Source of the DNA: Lysobacterales bacterium
GTDB lineage: Bacteria; Pseudomonadota; Gammaproteobacteria; Xanthomonadales; SZUA-5
Reading direction: 5' to 3'
Assembly (NCBI GenBank): GCA_022844165.1
Contig: JALHMH010000002.1
Coordinates: forward strand, 124,001-188,000
Length of the DNA stretch: 64,000 nt
The notes beneath the pieces were generated by a model. The model searched no databases. It was not told where the DNA came from and saw nothing but the letters and a program-made list of their open reading frames with translations. The position numbers were made by a program, and so were the translations under genes. This document shows positions 6,735 through 16,163 of this stretch, one piece after another (the stretch's first letter is position 1; each line of letters starts with the position of its first letter).

Positions 6735-9551
6735 ATGCCGTATCGAGTTCGTCTAGCCATCGTACTGTTGTCGCTGGCGGGCGGCGCTGTTGCGTTGCAG
6801 CCTGAGCTGCAAACCAGCCAGTACCAGGTGCAGTGTTATGGCGTTGCCGATGGACTGCCGCAGGGTTCGGTGCAGGCGATTCTGCAATTGCCGGACGGCG
6901 CGCTCTTGCTCGGAACCAACCGTGGAGTGGTGCGCTTCGATGGCGCCAGGGCGGCACCATTGCTCATCGATGGCAGCCCGTCGCTGACCAATGTCCAGGT
7001 CCATCGGATGGGGCGCTTCGAGGACGAGGTTTGGATTGCGGCCTTCGATGGACTGTACCGATGGCGTGAGAACAGCCTGGACCACTACACGCAAAAGGAT
7101 GGTCTGCCGCAAGACCGGGTGACCGCCATTCTGCCGACATCCGACGGCGCTTACGTCGGCACCCATGGTGGCAGCGTGTTTCTTCCGCGCAAATCGGACC
7201 GATTCGGGCCGGCCCAGCCTCTGGGCGATATGCGCGCTTCGGAATTCGACTTCGATCCCGATGGCCTGTTCTGGGCGGCGGCGTTGGATGGCGTCTGGCG
7301 ACGTGGGCTCGATGGCCAATGGACGGCGCTGACCCAGATCGACAACGGCGGCATTTATTGGTCGACCTTGCGCGATGCCAGCGGCACCCGCTGGCTCGGC
7401 GCGCGAACCCGATTGGCGCAGCTCGACGGAGAAACGCTCAAAACCGTACCGGCTGAACAAGGACTGCCCGCGCAACCGGTGCGTGCCATCCTGCAAGATC
7501 GCGATCGGCAGTTGTGGTTCGCCACGGCAGGCGCCGGATTGTACCGGCGCCAGGGCGAACGCTTCGAACGCGTTCCTGGCCTGCGCTCGGACGTGGTGTT
7601 CGCGCTCCAGGAAGACAACGAAGGCAATCTGTGGGCTGGCACCAGCAGCGGTGTCTGTCGTGTCCGCGATGGCGCCATGATGAACTTCGGCCTCGCCGAA
7701 GGGATCGGCACCGATTTTGTGTTGTCGATCCACGCGGCGAGCAATGGCAGCACGTACGTCGGCAGCAACGGCCGCGGTCTTTATGCGATTACGGACGGCG
7801 CGGTGGAGGCGCTGGGCAACCCGGGCGGCGATCCCTTCGTCAACCTCATCACCGGCATCGGCGATCGCCTGCTGGTGACCAGCAATGCCGGCAGCTTCTT
7901 CTACGAAAAACCGTCGTTCACGCCAGTGCATCCGGCGCTCGGAAACCGGCAGATTGCCTGGGCTGCGTTGGACGACGACGGCGTGCTCTGGTTTCGCAGT
8001 GGCGTGAAGCCCCTGGAGCGGCTCGTTGGTGACACGCTCAGTGAACATGCGCTGGGCGACGATGGCGGCCCCTCCCGATGGGGATTTCGCGGACGCGACG
8101 GCGCCGTTTGGTTGACGACCACCAAAGCGCTGTATCGCGCTCGCGGCACGGAGGTGGCGCAGCAAATGGCGCTGCCGCCGAGTCCGGTCGCCGCCTGCCA
8201 GATCCAGGACGCGCGGGGCATCGTTTGGTGCACCAGCAGTGATGGCGTGTTACGCGTGGATCCTAAAGCGCAACGCGTGCAGGTGATTCGCGATCCTTCG
8301 ATGGGACAGTTGGCACTGCTGGCACTGCTCGAGGACGATACAGGCGGTTTGTGGATCGCCAGCACGGCGGGACTTTTTTATGCCAGTTTCAGCGATCTGG
8401 ACGCCGCAGCCAACGGCGCGCCTGCCAATTTGCGCCGCTTCGATGAACGCCACGGCATGCGCTCCAGCGAGTTTGCGCGAGCGTATGCGCCTGGGCTCGC
8501 GAGCGCCGGCGCTGACGGCCAACATTGGTGGGCCACCTTGGGCGGCGTGCTGAAGACCGATCCGCAGCAGCTGATCGAGGTCCGCACGCCACCGTCGCTG
8601 GCCATCGTGCGCCTGCGCGCCGACGGCGGCGTGGTGCCGGAACGTGCGTGGCATCAGCTGCCGCCTGACGTGGTCAATATCGACATCGATTTCAGCGCCC
8701 GCAGCCTGACCGACGCCGCGAGCCTGCAATTGCGCCATCGGCTGCTGCCGCTGTCGGAAGAATGGAGCGAGACCCAGGGCCGCCAGTTTTCGGCCTTGGG
8801 CCTGCCGAGTGGACGTTATCGTTTCGAGCTGCAGGCCACCCTGGATCGCCGCCAGTGGCAAACGGTGGCGGGCGAGTTCACCATCCAACCGCATTGGTAC
8901 CAGCGTTGGTGGGCGCGCGCCGCATTCATTGCCTTCGGCATGCTGCTGGTCATCGCCATTCCGGTGCTGCGGATCGCACATTTGCGGCGCCGAGCGGCCG
9001 AACTGAGCCACCTCGTGGAGGAGCGCACCGCGGCGCTGCATGTCGCCAATCGACGCCTCGATCAAATCGCGCGCACCGATGCGCTGACCGGCATCGCCAA
9101 TCGGCGCCGTTTCGACGAAGCGATGCTGGAGCTGTCGGAACAAGCGCCGCAGCCGGTCGCCCTGCTGCTCGCGGATGTCGATCATTTCAAGCGTTATAAC
9201 GACAGCCGCGGCCACCCCGCTGGCGACGAATGCCTGCGCCTCGTCGCCGGCGCCATGCGTTCGGTGCTGCCCCAGACCGGTGCCCTACTCGCGCGTTACG
9301 GCGGCGAAGAATTTGCGGTTCTGTTGGTGGGCGCATCGGACCCACAACAGCTCGCCGACCAACTGCGCAATGCCGTCCGCGCCCTCGCACTCCCCCACGA
9401 AGCCAACCCGCCCGATGACATCGTCACCATCAGCATTGGCCTGGCCGCCAGCAGCGGCCTCGGCGAAACCAGCGAACACCTGCTCCACCGCGCCGACCAC
9501 GCCCTCTACAGCGCCAAGAGCACCGGGCGCGATCGGGTGTGTTTGGGATAA
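6735..9551 (+). CDS. Two-component-propeller sensor diguanylate cyclase (GGDEF)
   Basis: 938 residues; GGAGAG at 6723-6728 sits 6 nt before the ATG. A signal peptide (1-20) is followed by repeated WxGT/DG-type propeller blades to about residue 630, a Y_Y_Y-like beta-sandwich (~635-715), one TM helix (~725-748), a short coiled linker (ELSHLVEERTAALH) and a GGDEF domain with the active-site loop RYGGEEF near 854-860. The periplasmic propellers would bind a ligand and drive c-di-GMP synthesis in the cytoplasm. No RxxD inhibitory site is seen five residues before GGEEF, so feedback inhibition may be absent. The ligand is unknown. Confidence 0.9.
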   Translation: MPYRVRLAIVLLSLAGGAVALQPELQTSQYQVQCYGVADGLPQGSVQAILQLPDGALLLGTNRGVVRFDGARAAPLLIDGSPSLTNVQVHRMGRFEDEVWIAAFDGLYRWRENSLDHYTQKDGLPQDRVTAILPTSDGAYVGTHGGSVFLPRKSDRFGPAQPLGDMRASEFDFDPDGLFWAAALDGVWRRGLDGQWTALTQIDNGGIYWSTLRDASGTRWLGARTRLAQLDGETLKTVPAEQGLPAQPVRAILQDRDRQLWFATAGAGLYRRQGERFERVPGLRSDVVFALQEDNEGNLWAGTSSGVCRVRDGAMMNFGLAEGIGTDFVLSIHAASNGSTYVGSNGRGLYAITDGAVEALGNPGGDPFVNLITGIGDRLLVTSNAGSFFYEKPSFTPVHPALGNRQIAWAALDDDGVLWFRSGVKPLERLVGDTLSEHALGDDGGPSRWGFRGRDGAVWLTTTKALYRARGTEVAQQMALPPSPVAACQIQDARGIVWCTSSDGVLRVDPKAQRVQVIRDPSMGQLALLALLEDDTGGLWIASTAGLFYASFSDLDAAANGAPANLRRFDERHGMRSSEFARAYAPGLASAGADGQHWWATLGGVLKTDPQQLIEVRTPPSLAIVRLRADGGVVPERAWHQLPPDVVNIDIDFSARSLTDAASLQLRHRLLPLSEEWSETQGRQFSALGLPSGRYRFELQATLDRRQWQTVAGEFTIQPHWYQRWWARAAFIAFGMLLVIAIPVLRIAHLRRRAAELSHLVEERTAALHVANRRLDQIARTDALTGIANRRRFDEAMLELSEQAPQPVALLLADVDHFKRYNDSRGHPAGDECLRLVAGAMRSVLPQTGALLARYGGEEFAVLLVGASDPQQLADQLRNAVRALALPHEANPPDDIVTISIGLAASSGLGETSEHLLHRADHALYSAKSTGRDRVCLG

Positions 9552-9720
9552 GGTGTGGTGGATCTGGCGGTGCGCTTGGCCAGGCGCCGTCGCGCACGAC
9601 CTCTGCCAGAGCTGTCTCAAGCCCTCAACGACCTGCGCAACACGGGCAAACCGATTCTCGACCCGCCGCTGCCTTCCCGGCAGAGTGCGGGAACAGAGTA
9701 GCCGCGATCGGCCTGACAGC

Positions 9721-9936
9721 GTGGAGCGCATCAACAGCTTGCGACCGGTCGGTTCCATCCTGGGCTACTCCGGCGACACCGAGGAAGCGCCGCAGCTGCT
9801 GAAAGAGGCGCTGTGGCGGGCAACCGCGCTACGTGGGGCAAATAGCGTCGAAGCCGCGTCGGCGCATCTGGATCTGGCGCGTTATCTGGGCGGTGCCGGT
9901 GGACACGCCGAGCCCAAATGCATTGACAGTCCCTAA
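9721..9936 (+). pseudogene. Probable relic of a TPR (kinesin-light-chain-like) protein gene
   Basis: In the 429-bp gap between 9551 and 9981, this frame reads GDTEEAPQLLKEALW, then SVEAASAHLDLARYLG. That pattern matches the LLxEAL...VAxSLxxLAxLLxxxG repeat of TPR regions attached to serine/threonine kinases. No start or ribosome-binding site fits, the frame upstream is closed by a stop near 9700, and only about one and a half repeats remain. Just upstream (9552-9700) another short frame has low-complexity Arg-rich coding and no match. I read the stretch as a decayed 3' end; it could instead be chance similarity. Confidence 0.35.
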
Positions 9937-9980
9937 ATCTGTGAAATACGCTGTGAAGCAGCTCGCATTCGGATTGCACC

Positions 9981-11459
9981 ATGCACGCCCCGTACGCCGC
10001 GATATCGCTCAGCCATCTGCATGCCGGGCGCGGTCCTTGTGTGGCTGGTTCTATCCGTCTGTGGGTGGGCGCGTGGCTCGCATTGAGTCTGACCTGCGCT
10101 CCTGCGATGGCGGCGGATGTGGTGGTGGTTTCACTTGAGGACACGGGCGCCGGGACGTTGCGCAACGCCATCGCGGAGGCAGTCGCGGGCGATCGCATCG
10201 TATTCGCGCCAGGGCTCGCGGGCACGATCAGCCTGAACTCGACCCTGACCATCGGCCGCGATCTGATCATCGAGGGCAATGGCAACATCGAGCTGGACGG
10301 CAGGGACACCTCAAGGGTGATCACGATCACCGGCGGGCAGGTGGATTTGCGGCGTCTGGTGGTGCGCAACGGTTTCGCAACCGATGGTGGCGGGATTGCC
10401 AGTGCAGGCACCCTGCGGATGAACAACTGCGTGGTGCGCAACAACAACGCGAGCGCGCGCGGTGGCGGCTTGTTCATCAGTGCGGGCAGCTACAGTCTGG
10501 TCGACACCACCATTGCCGACAATTTCGCGACCAATGAAGGTGGCGGCATCGAAGACCTGGGCACTGCGCCGTCAACCATCACGCGGGGCCGCATCGTCAA
10601 CAACATCAGCTCCGGCGCAGGCGCCGGCATCCGACACGTGTCGAGCCAGGAACTCACGATCGATCACAGCACGATCTCCGGCAACACGGCAGCGACCACG
10701 AGCGTCGTCATTGGCGGCGGCATTGCCAGCCAAGGCGCGACGCTCAACATCAACTACAGCACGGTCTCCGGCAATAAATCGCATTTCGGTGGCGGCATCT
10801 ATGTGGCAAATCTTGGCGCGTCAACGAAACTCAACCTGATCGGCAGCACAATCACTGGCAACACGGCCGTATCGGATGGTGGCGGTCTGTTCGTGTTCGG
10901 TGCAGGGGCGACGCTGATCAATTCGACCATCGCCAACAACCTTGCGGGTGCCGGGACGGGCGGCGGTTTGTCAATTCAGAACTCCGGCCCGGGCACGGCA
11001 ACGGTCATCATCAACAACAATACGATTGCGTTTAATCGCTCGAACGCCAATGGTGGTGGTATCACCGCAATCTCCGGCTCGCTGAGTCTCAAGAACACGC
11101 TGATTGCCGGCAATATCAGTGGCACCAACGCAGACATCCAGGGCGCATTCGTCTCGGAGGGATTCAATCTGGTGCAGACGCGTGGCACCAGCTCGGGCTA
11201 TGTTGCGTCGGATCTGGCCAATGGCACGCTGCCGCAGCTGGCCACACTGGGATTCAACGGCGGTCCAACACTCACCGTATTGCCGAACACCGGCAGTCCG
11301 GCGATCAACGCGATACCCTCGTCCAACTGCGCGGGCATCGCGCTCGATCAGCGCGGCTACAATCGTCCTGCGAATCAATGCGACATCGGCGCGCTGGAAG
11401 TCGGCGCTGCACCACCGGCGCCGCCTGTTAACCAAGTGTTTCGCGATGGTTTCGAGTAG
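9981..11459 (+). CDS. Secreted parallel beta-helix protein with C-terminal GFE tail
   Basis: 492 residues. The first ~45 contain a hydrophobic signal ending APAMAAD; no clear SD precedes the ATG at 9981, and a GTG at 10038 in frame would give a more compact signal peptide. The body has repeated GGGI/GGGL turns and ST(I/V)SGN or NNT segments typical of right-handed beta-helices in Pmp-like and carbohydrate-binding surface proteins. Near the end LDQRGYNRP...CDIGALE is the hallmark of the choice-of-anchor Q region. A proline-rich linker leads to the terminal VFRDGFE. It is probably exported or surface-attached, possibly polysaccharide-binding; no catalytic residues can be assigned. Confidence 0.8.
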   Translation: MHAPYAAISLSHLHAGRGPCVAGSIRLWVGAWLALSLTCAPAMAADVVVVSLEDTGAGTLRNAIAEAVAGDRIVFAPGLAGTISLNSTLTIGRDLIIEGNGNIELDGRDTSRVITITGGQVDLRRLVVRNGFATDGGGIASAGTLRMNNCVVRNNNASARGGGLFISAGSYSLVDTTIADNFATNEGGGIEDLGTAPSTITRGRIVNNISSGAGAGIRHVSSQELTIDHSTISGNTAATTSVVIGGGIASQGATLNINYSTVSGNKSHFGGGIYVANLGASTKLNLIGSTITGNTAVSDGGGLFVFGAGATLINSTIANNLAGAGTGGGLSIQNSGPGTATVIINNNTIAFNRSNANGGGITAISGSLSLKNTLIAGNISGTNADIQGAFVSEGFNLVQTRGTSSGYVASDLANGTLPQLATLGFNGGPTLTVLPNTGSPAINAIPSSNCAGIALDQRGYNRPANQCDIGALEVGAAPPAPPVNQVFRDGFE

Positions 11460-11463
11460 GCTG

Positions 11464-11481
11464 CGTCGGTGAAAACCGACG
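11464..11481 (+). terminator. Hairpin with GAAA loop after the beta-helix gene
   Basis: CGTCGGT (11464-11470), loop GAAA, then ACCGACG (11475-11481): a perfect 7-bp stem starting 4 nt after the stop at 11459. No T tract follows, so it may act as an mRNA end-stabiliser or a weak terminator. The rest of 11460-11698 shows nothing else. Confidence 0.45.
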
Positions 11482-11698
11482 AAGCGTAAAGATGATTGCT
11501 GGCCATGCCCGATCACGTGGCCTGATTCTCGTGAGCAACAACCTTGCAAATTCGAACGCGTCCGGGGTCGACGCTATTGACGCCGCCTTCGCTTGTGGCG
11601 CTGTTCGTCACAAATGCGGTGCTCACGATGGTCTGGTTCGACACCGCGCCGCGCGCCAGCTGGCGAGCAGCTGGCGCAGCGCGCAAGGTCCGATGCGA

Positions 11699-13423
11699 CT
11701 ACTCGAAGCCATTGGCGAAAAGTTCGGCATTCGCTGCCGCCAACGCCCACGACAGGCCGTCGCTGGTGCGGTGTTCCCAACCCCACATCCGCCAGGGGAA
11801 TACGCGAAATGCGGCACGCCCAGACTGCGGAGACGTAGGCTCAATCCAATAATTGACGCCAAGGTCGTAGGTGCGATAGAGCGTGGCAATGGTGCTCTGC
11901 AACGCAGCATCGCGTTGTCCGAGCATGGCGCCGAAGTAATCGGCCCAGGCCAGCGCTGCAGCCACGTCGAGCGAATGTTCTTGGTCATGGATCGCCGCCG
12001 TGCCTGCAAAATCGGTTCCGTCATGTTCGATGACGTAACGCGGGGCGAGCAAATTACCACCGTAGAAACTGCTCTGCGTGCGTAGCGCGGCACTTAGGAA
12101 CGTGCCGCTGCGGCGAATCATTTGCGCCGTTGCAGTGTCCTCGGCAGTGGCATAGGCGCGGCGCAAAGCATCGGTTAGAAGCGCGGTCATCCAGGTCGAT
12201 GCGCCATACGCGGCCGGGTCCCAATCGCCGTGTTGCGCGCCAGTGTGGTACCAGCCGCCATCGATGCGCGGACTGGGGATGCCTGGCAATCCGTTCTGAT
12301 GCGCAGAAAGACTCTGGATCATGGCGTCAACGTTGCTGCGCCGCGCGACACTGCCCGTCACTTCATAGTCGATGGCATGTGCATTGAGCTTGAAGGCCAC
12401 CGCGCGCTCGGTCCAGAAACTCAAAGCTGCCGTCCATGCGTGCGCCGTGCTGTTGTGCGCGTTGGCCGTGGCAGTGATTGGCGCCAGAAAGGTGTCGTCG
12501 CCGGTGAGCCAAAACGCGTATGCCAACGATTCGTTGAACGAGTACTTGGTATCACCCGCATTGAGCGAGAACCTGCCGCTGGCGTTCAGTTCCTTGCGGT
12601 AGAAATCGGCGTGGCGCAACGCTTCGCGCAGCGGCTTGAGATGACCGCTCTTGAGGTACAACGCAAACATCGTCGCCGCACGGTCATAGAGCCAGGGTTC
12701 GAACGCAGTCTTGTATGGGCATTGATTTGCCACCGTCACATTCGGATCGTCCTCGTTGATCACGGTGTAGAAATTGTTCTTCATGGCACGCTCGGCCTCC
12801 TGCGTGCCGGGCCACGTGGCAATGTTGTCCATCGCCTGCGGATCGTCGCGTGCGGCGCCGTTGCTGGCGTCGAACGGCAAGGTTTGCGTCGTCCGCAGCA
12901 CGCCCTGCGCCAGCCACGCGGCGGGCATCGTGGCGATCACGCGCGGCTCCTGGACGCTATCAGCCGCAAGAAAGCTTCCGCTGCTCACAGCACTCCAGGT
13001 GCTCGCGCGACCGACGCGCGCCGGGCGAGTGAGCGTGCGCGCCACGCCGCCGTACTCGACAACAATGCGTTTGGCTTGATTGACATTCGCGAAGCTGACT
13101 TCGATCTGCACCAGGACGACGCGAACAGATGCGCCATCGATCGCTGCATTGTTGCGGTGACGCCACGGCGTCAGTACCGCCACATAGGCCGGAATCTCGA
13201 CGCCGCCGTCCAGCACGCGCACACTGCTTAATGCACTCGGCGCCAGTGAGCCACGCGCGAGCGGCACGCCGAAGCTGGCAACAACCGGCTGATTCGCTTG
13301 CACAGAAATCGGGTGCAGATCGACTGCGACGCTCGCCACCGGTTGCGCCGGCGCGAAGAACGGTTCGGCCGCAGAGCAGGAACTGACGCACAGCCAGAAC
13401 CACAAACACCGAAACGCGTTCAT
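11699..13423 (-). CDS. Secreted protein, PcRGLX/YetA-like RIFT barrel plus helical domain, GFE tail
   Basis: 574 residues from the ATG at 13421-13423 (GGAG 7 nt upstream; the ATG two codons earlier is too close to the SD). A signal peptide ends near AAEPFF. Residues ~35-150 (VVASFGVPLARGSL) look like the N-terminal RIFT-barrel of exo-rhamnogalacturonan-lyase-like proteins. The rest (FYTVINEDDPN, FNESLAYAFWLTGDD, GGWYHTGAQHGDWDP) looks like an alpha/alpha toroid with aromatic, carbohydrate-binding surfaces. It ends AELFANGFE, as does the neighbouring beta-helix protein. Lying beside the pectin locus, it could be a polysaccharide lyase or hydrolase; that role is inferred. Confidence 0.65.
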   Translation of the reverse strand: MNAFRCLWFWLCVSSCSAAEPFFAPAQPVASVAVDLHPISVQANQPVVASFGVPLARGSLAPSALSSVRVLDGGVEIPAYVAVLTPWRHRNNAAIDGASVRVVLVQIEVSFANVNQAKRIVVEYGGVARTLTRPARVGRASTWSAVSSGSFLAADSVQEPRVIATMPAAWLAQGVLRTTQTLPFDASNGAARDDPQAMDNIATWPGTQEAERAMKNNFYTVINEDDPNVTVANQCPYKTAFEPWLYDRAATMFALYLKSGHLKPLREALRHADFYRKELNASGRFSLNAGDTKYSFNESLAYAFWLTGDDTFLAPITATANAHNSTAHAWTAALSFWTERAVAFKLNAHAIDYEVTGSVARRSNVDAMIQSLSAHQNGLPGIPSPRIDGGWYHTGAQHGDWDPAAYGASTWMTALLTDALRRAYATAEDTATAQMIRRSGTFLSAALRTQSSFYGGNLLAPRYVIEHDGTDFAGTAAIHDQEHSLDVAAALAWADYFGAMLGQRDAALQSTIATLYRTYDLGVNYWIEPTSPQSGRAAFRVFPWRMWGWEHRTSDGLSWALAAANAELFANGFE

Positions 13424-13448
13424 TGCCATTCTCCGACCCCCAATTCGC

Positions 13449-13721
13449 TCAGGACAATTTTGCTAGACGGATTGCCGGGCCAATGTGCGCCATCGCGCGT
13501 ATCGCACCGTTCGGGAAACGCACGGCGGGCTTCCCGTTGCATACTGCCGTCGACAGGTCGGGCATCAGTCCCAATTGGCGTAGATCGTGCGCCATCTCGT
13601 CGGTGAAGTGGCGTTCTTCGGCACGCACTGCCTGCGGCGCTCGGTGCAGACCTTTCGCGACTTCATCAACGCGCACCGTTTGCACTTCATGTTTGTAGCC
13701 GGAGAACGCAGCGGATGTCAC
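13449..13721 (-). other. Weak open frame in a 354-bp gap; no recognised gene
   Basis: Between the secreted protein gene and the LacI gene (13424-13777) the best frame is a 90-codon one starting with GTG at 13721, without a ribosome-binding site. Its translation (EERHFTDEMAHDLRQLGLMP, then NGKPAVRFPNG) resembles nothing I know. On the other strand a frame with FFGTHCLRRSVQTFRDFINA is equally open. The stretch may hold a gene remnant; I cannot assign it. Confidence 0.2.
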
Positions 13722-13777
13722 GCGGCGGCAAGCCGGTGCGGCGGGCCTCTCGCAATAGCGGACGCACTGGATGTGCG

Positions 13778-14818
13778 TCAGGACGCCCGCGGCGGTTGAC
13801 AGCTATCGCGCACCACGAGGTTTGGTCGAATGCTGACGGGCAGGGCCGGCCGATTCTGGAATTCGGCGAGCAGCAGCTCGGCCGCCTTACGCCCGACTTC
13901 GCGAACCGGGAGGCGGACGGTGGTCAAGGCCGGCCACAACTGGGCGGCCAATGGACTGTCGTCATAGCCGATGACAGATACATCGCCGGGGACCGTCAAA
14001 CCGCGCCGCAGCGCGGCTTTGTAGATGCCCGCCGCCATTTCGTCGTTGGCGGCGAAGATCGCCGTTGGGCGCGGTATCTGCGCCAACAACGCGTCGGCGC
14101 CAGCGACGCCGGATTCGAAGGTGTAACCGCCCTCATACTCGAGGTTCGGCGCCAATTCGATGCCTCGTTCTGCAAGTCCCTGTTTGAATCCTTCGCCGCG
14201 TTCGATAGCCGATCGGTAGCGCTTGGGCCCGGTGATCAAACCGACGTGCCGATGGCCGAGCGATTGCACGTAATGCGCAGCTTCGATGCAGGCGCGCCGA
14301 TCGTGGGTGTGTAAGCGTCGCGATGGTTCGTCGAGTTCGATGGACGCAATTCGAACGTAGCGGCATTGCTCTTCGATCAGCATCTGCGACAGCGAGGCAT
14401 CTTCAGATACACGCGGCACCAGAATCACGCCATATAGTCGCTGCCGCCGGACGAACTGGCGCACACCCTCGACGTAGTCGCTGCGGCGACTATCCGAAGG
14501 GTGCACGACCAGCTCAAATCCTGTGCCGGCCAGGGCGTCCAGTACGCCATATTGCATGTTGACGATGTATTGGGCGGTTGGATTGTCGAACACCAGGCCT
14601 ATCAGGAACGAATGGCGAAACGCCAAACCGCGGGCTTGAGGATCGGGTGCGTAGTCGTGTTCGCGCATGAGCGCGAGCACTTTTTCGCGCGTGTCGTCGC
14701 GCACCAGCGGCGAATGGTTGAGTACCCGAGAGACGGTTTTTTTCGACACCCCCGCGAGACGCGCGATGGTGTTGATCGTGGCCTTTTCGGTTTTGCTGGC
14801 AGGAGGCATGCGCGCCAT
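13778..14818 (-). CDS. LacI-family transcriptional regulator of the pectin locus
   Basis: 346 residues. The N-terminal helix-turn-helix with hinge (TINTIARLAGVSKKTVSRVL, then NHSPLVRDDTREKV) is followed by a periplasmic-binding-protein-like effector domain with FAANDEMAAGIYKAALRRG and VIGYDDSPLAAQLWPALTTV. ATG choice is uncertain: 14818 or the ATG three codons later; neither has a good SD. It precedes the TRAP genes on the same strand order and sits in a locus of hexuronate genes. I infer that it binds the ATGACACCGGTGTCAT-like palindromes at 18433, 22647, 22676 and 25400, whose central CG and two-fold symmetry suit LacI proteins. The inducer is perhaps KDG or an unsaturated uronate. Confidence 0.85.
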   Translation of the reverse strand: MARMPPASKTEKATINTIARLAGVSKKTVSRVLNHSPLVRDDTREKVLALMREHDYAPDPQARGLAFRHSFLIGLVFDNPTAQYIVNMQYGVLDALAGTGFELVVHPSDSRRSDYVEGVRQFVRRQRLYGVILVPRVSEDASLSQMLIEEQCRYVRIASIELDEPSRRLHTHDRRACIEAAHYVQSLGHRHVGLITGPKRYRSAIERGEGFKQGLAERGIELAPNLEYEGGYTFESGVAGADALLAQIPRPTAIFAANDEMAAGIYKAALRRGLTVPGDVSVIGYDDSPLAAQLWPALTTVRLPVREVGRKAAELLLAEFQNRPALPVSIRPNLVVRDSCQPPRAS

Positions 14819-14876
14819 TGTAGCGATTGCCGCGTGCCGATGCTCCCGAAGGATCGAGCCGCTGGCGCTTTGCCGC

Positions 14877-16154
14877 TTAAAGGCCCGGCAGCCACAAACT
14901 CAACGATGGCACCAGCACAACCAAGAGCAGTACCGAGAGTGCCGCCAGATAGAACGGCCAAATACTGCGTAGCGCCTGTCCGACACTGATCTGACCGATG
15001 CCGGCCCCAACAAACAACACCGAACCCACCGGCGGGGTGATCAGGCCGATGCCGGCGGTGAGAATCAACACAACGCCGAAGTGCACGGGCGAAATCCCAT
15101 AGGCCTGCGCAACCGGTAAAAAGATCGGCGTGCAAATGATGATCATGGGCGCCATATCCATGAACGTGCCGAGGATCAGTAATGCCATGACCATCAGCAA
15201 CAAGACTGCTGTCGGCGAATCGGCGACGCTCTTTAGGGCTGCGACGGTTGCCGCAGGCACTTGCAAATACGCCAGCAACCATCCGAACGCGGCGGCCGCA
15301 GCGATCACGAACAAGATCACGCCCGTTGTGCGCACCGCGCCGCTGAGCATCTGCATGAATGCGCCTGGCGACATCTGCCGATACACCAGTGTCGCGATGG
15401 CCAGTGCGTACAGCACCGCGATCGACGCGCTCTCCACGGCGGTAAAGATACCGGCGCGGATGCCGCCGAGGATGATCAAAATCAGCAGCAGGCCGGGGAG
15501 CGCCGCAATCAAACACCGAAGCACAGTGCGAGCGCCGGGAAACACTTCAGTACGGTAGCCGCGACGCCAGGCCAGTACGTAAGTGGTTGCCATCACGGCA
15601 AGGGTCAGCATGATGGCAGGCACGATGCCGGCTGCGAACAGTTTCGCGATGGACACGCCGCCGCCTGCCGCTGCCGAGTACAAGATCAAGTTGTGCGACG
15701 GCGGCACCAGGAGCGCTACTAATGCAGCCGTGATCGAAACATTCACCGCAAAGTCAGCATCGAAACCGCGCTGTTTCATTTGCGGAATCATCGTGCCACC
15801 GATTGCCGAGACATCCGCGATGGCCGATCCCGACACGCCGCCGAACAGCATCGACGCCACCACATTCACTTGCCCCAGTCCGCCACGCATGTGGCCAACC
15901 AGGCTCGTCGCCAGTGCGATGATTCGGTCCGACAATCCGCCGCGCAGCATGATCTCGCCGGTGAGAATGAACAAGGGGATCGCCAGCAGCGTGCTGGCGT
16001 TGGCACCGGCCGCCAGCTCGATGACCAGCACCAGCGGCGGCAATCCGAGATAGATGATCGTCGCGAGCGATGCGGTCGCCAGCGCAAATGCCACAGGCAC
16101 ACCCAGAGCGAGCAGAATGAAGAAGCTCAAGAACAGTAGCGCGGTGGCCGGCAT
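14877..16154 (-). CDS. dctM: TRAP transporter large permease DctM
   Basis: 425 residues, almost wholly hydrophobic with about 12 TM helices, and DctM signatures such as LLFGGVSGSAIADVSAIG and GGIRAGIFTAVESASIAVLYA. It couples Na+ flow to substrate uptake across the inner membrane. AGGAG lies 7 nt upstream of the ATG. The gene follows dctQ by 9 nt as the last gene of the hydratase-dctP-dctQ-dctM operon. Position in the locus suggests uronates or KDG-like acids as cargo. Confidence 0.95.
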   Translation of the reverse strand: MPATALLFLSFFILLALGVPVAFALATASLATIIYLGLPPLVLVIELAAGANASTLLAIPLFILTGEIMLRGGLSDRIIALATSLVGHMRGGLGQVNVVASMLFGGVSGSAIADVSAIGGTMIPQMKQRGFDADFAVNVSITAALVALLVPPSHNLILYSAAAGGGVSIAKLFAAGIVPAIMLTLAVMATTYVLAWRRGYRTEVFPGARTVLRCLIAALPGLLLILIILGGIRAGIFTAVESASIAVLYALAIATLVYRQMSPGAFMQMLSGAVRTTGVILFVIAAAAAFGWLLAYLQVPAATVAALKSVADSPTAVLLLMVMALLILGTFMDMAPMIIICTPIFLPVAQAYGISPVHFGVVLILTAGIGLITPPVGSVLFVGAGIGQISVGQALRSIWPFYLAALSVLLLVVLVPSLSLWLPGL

Positions 16155-16163
16155 TCGTTGCTC

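Noticed and set aside
13424..13777. A transposase fragment in the gap before the LacI gene
   Set aside because: The short frames look slightly protein-like but match no transposase motif I can name and lack terminal inverted repeats.
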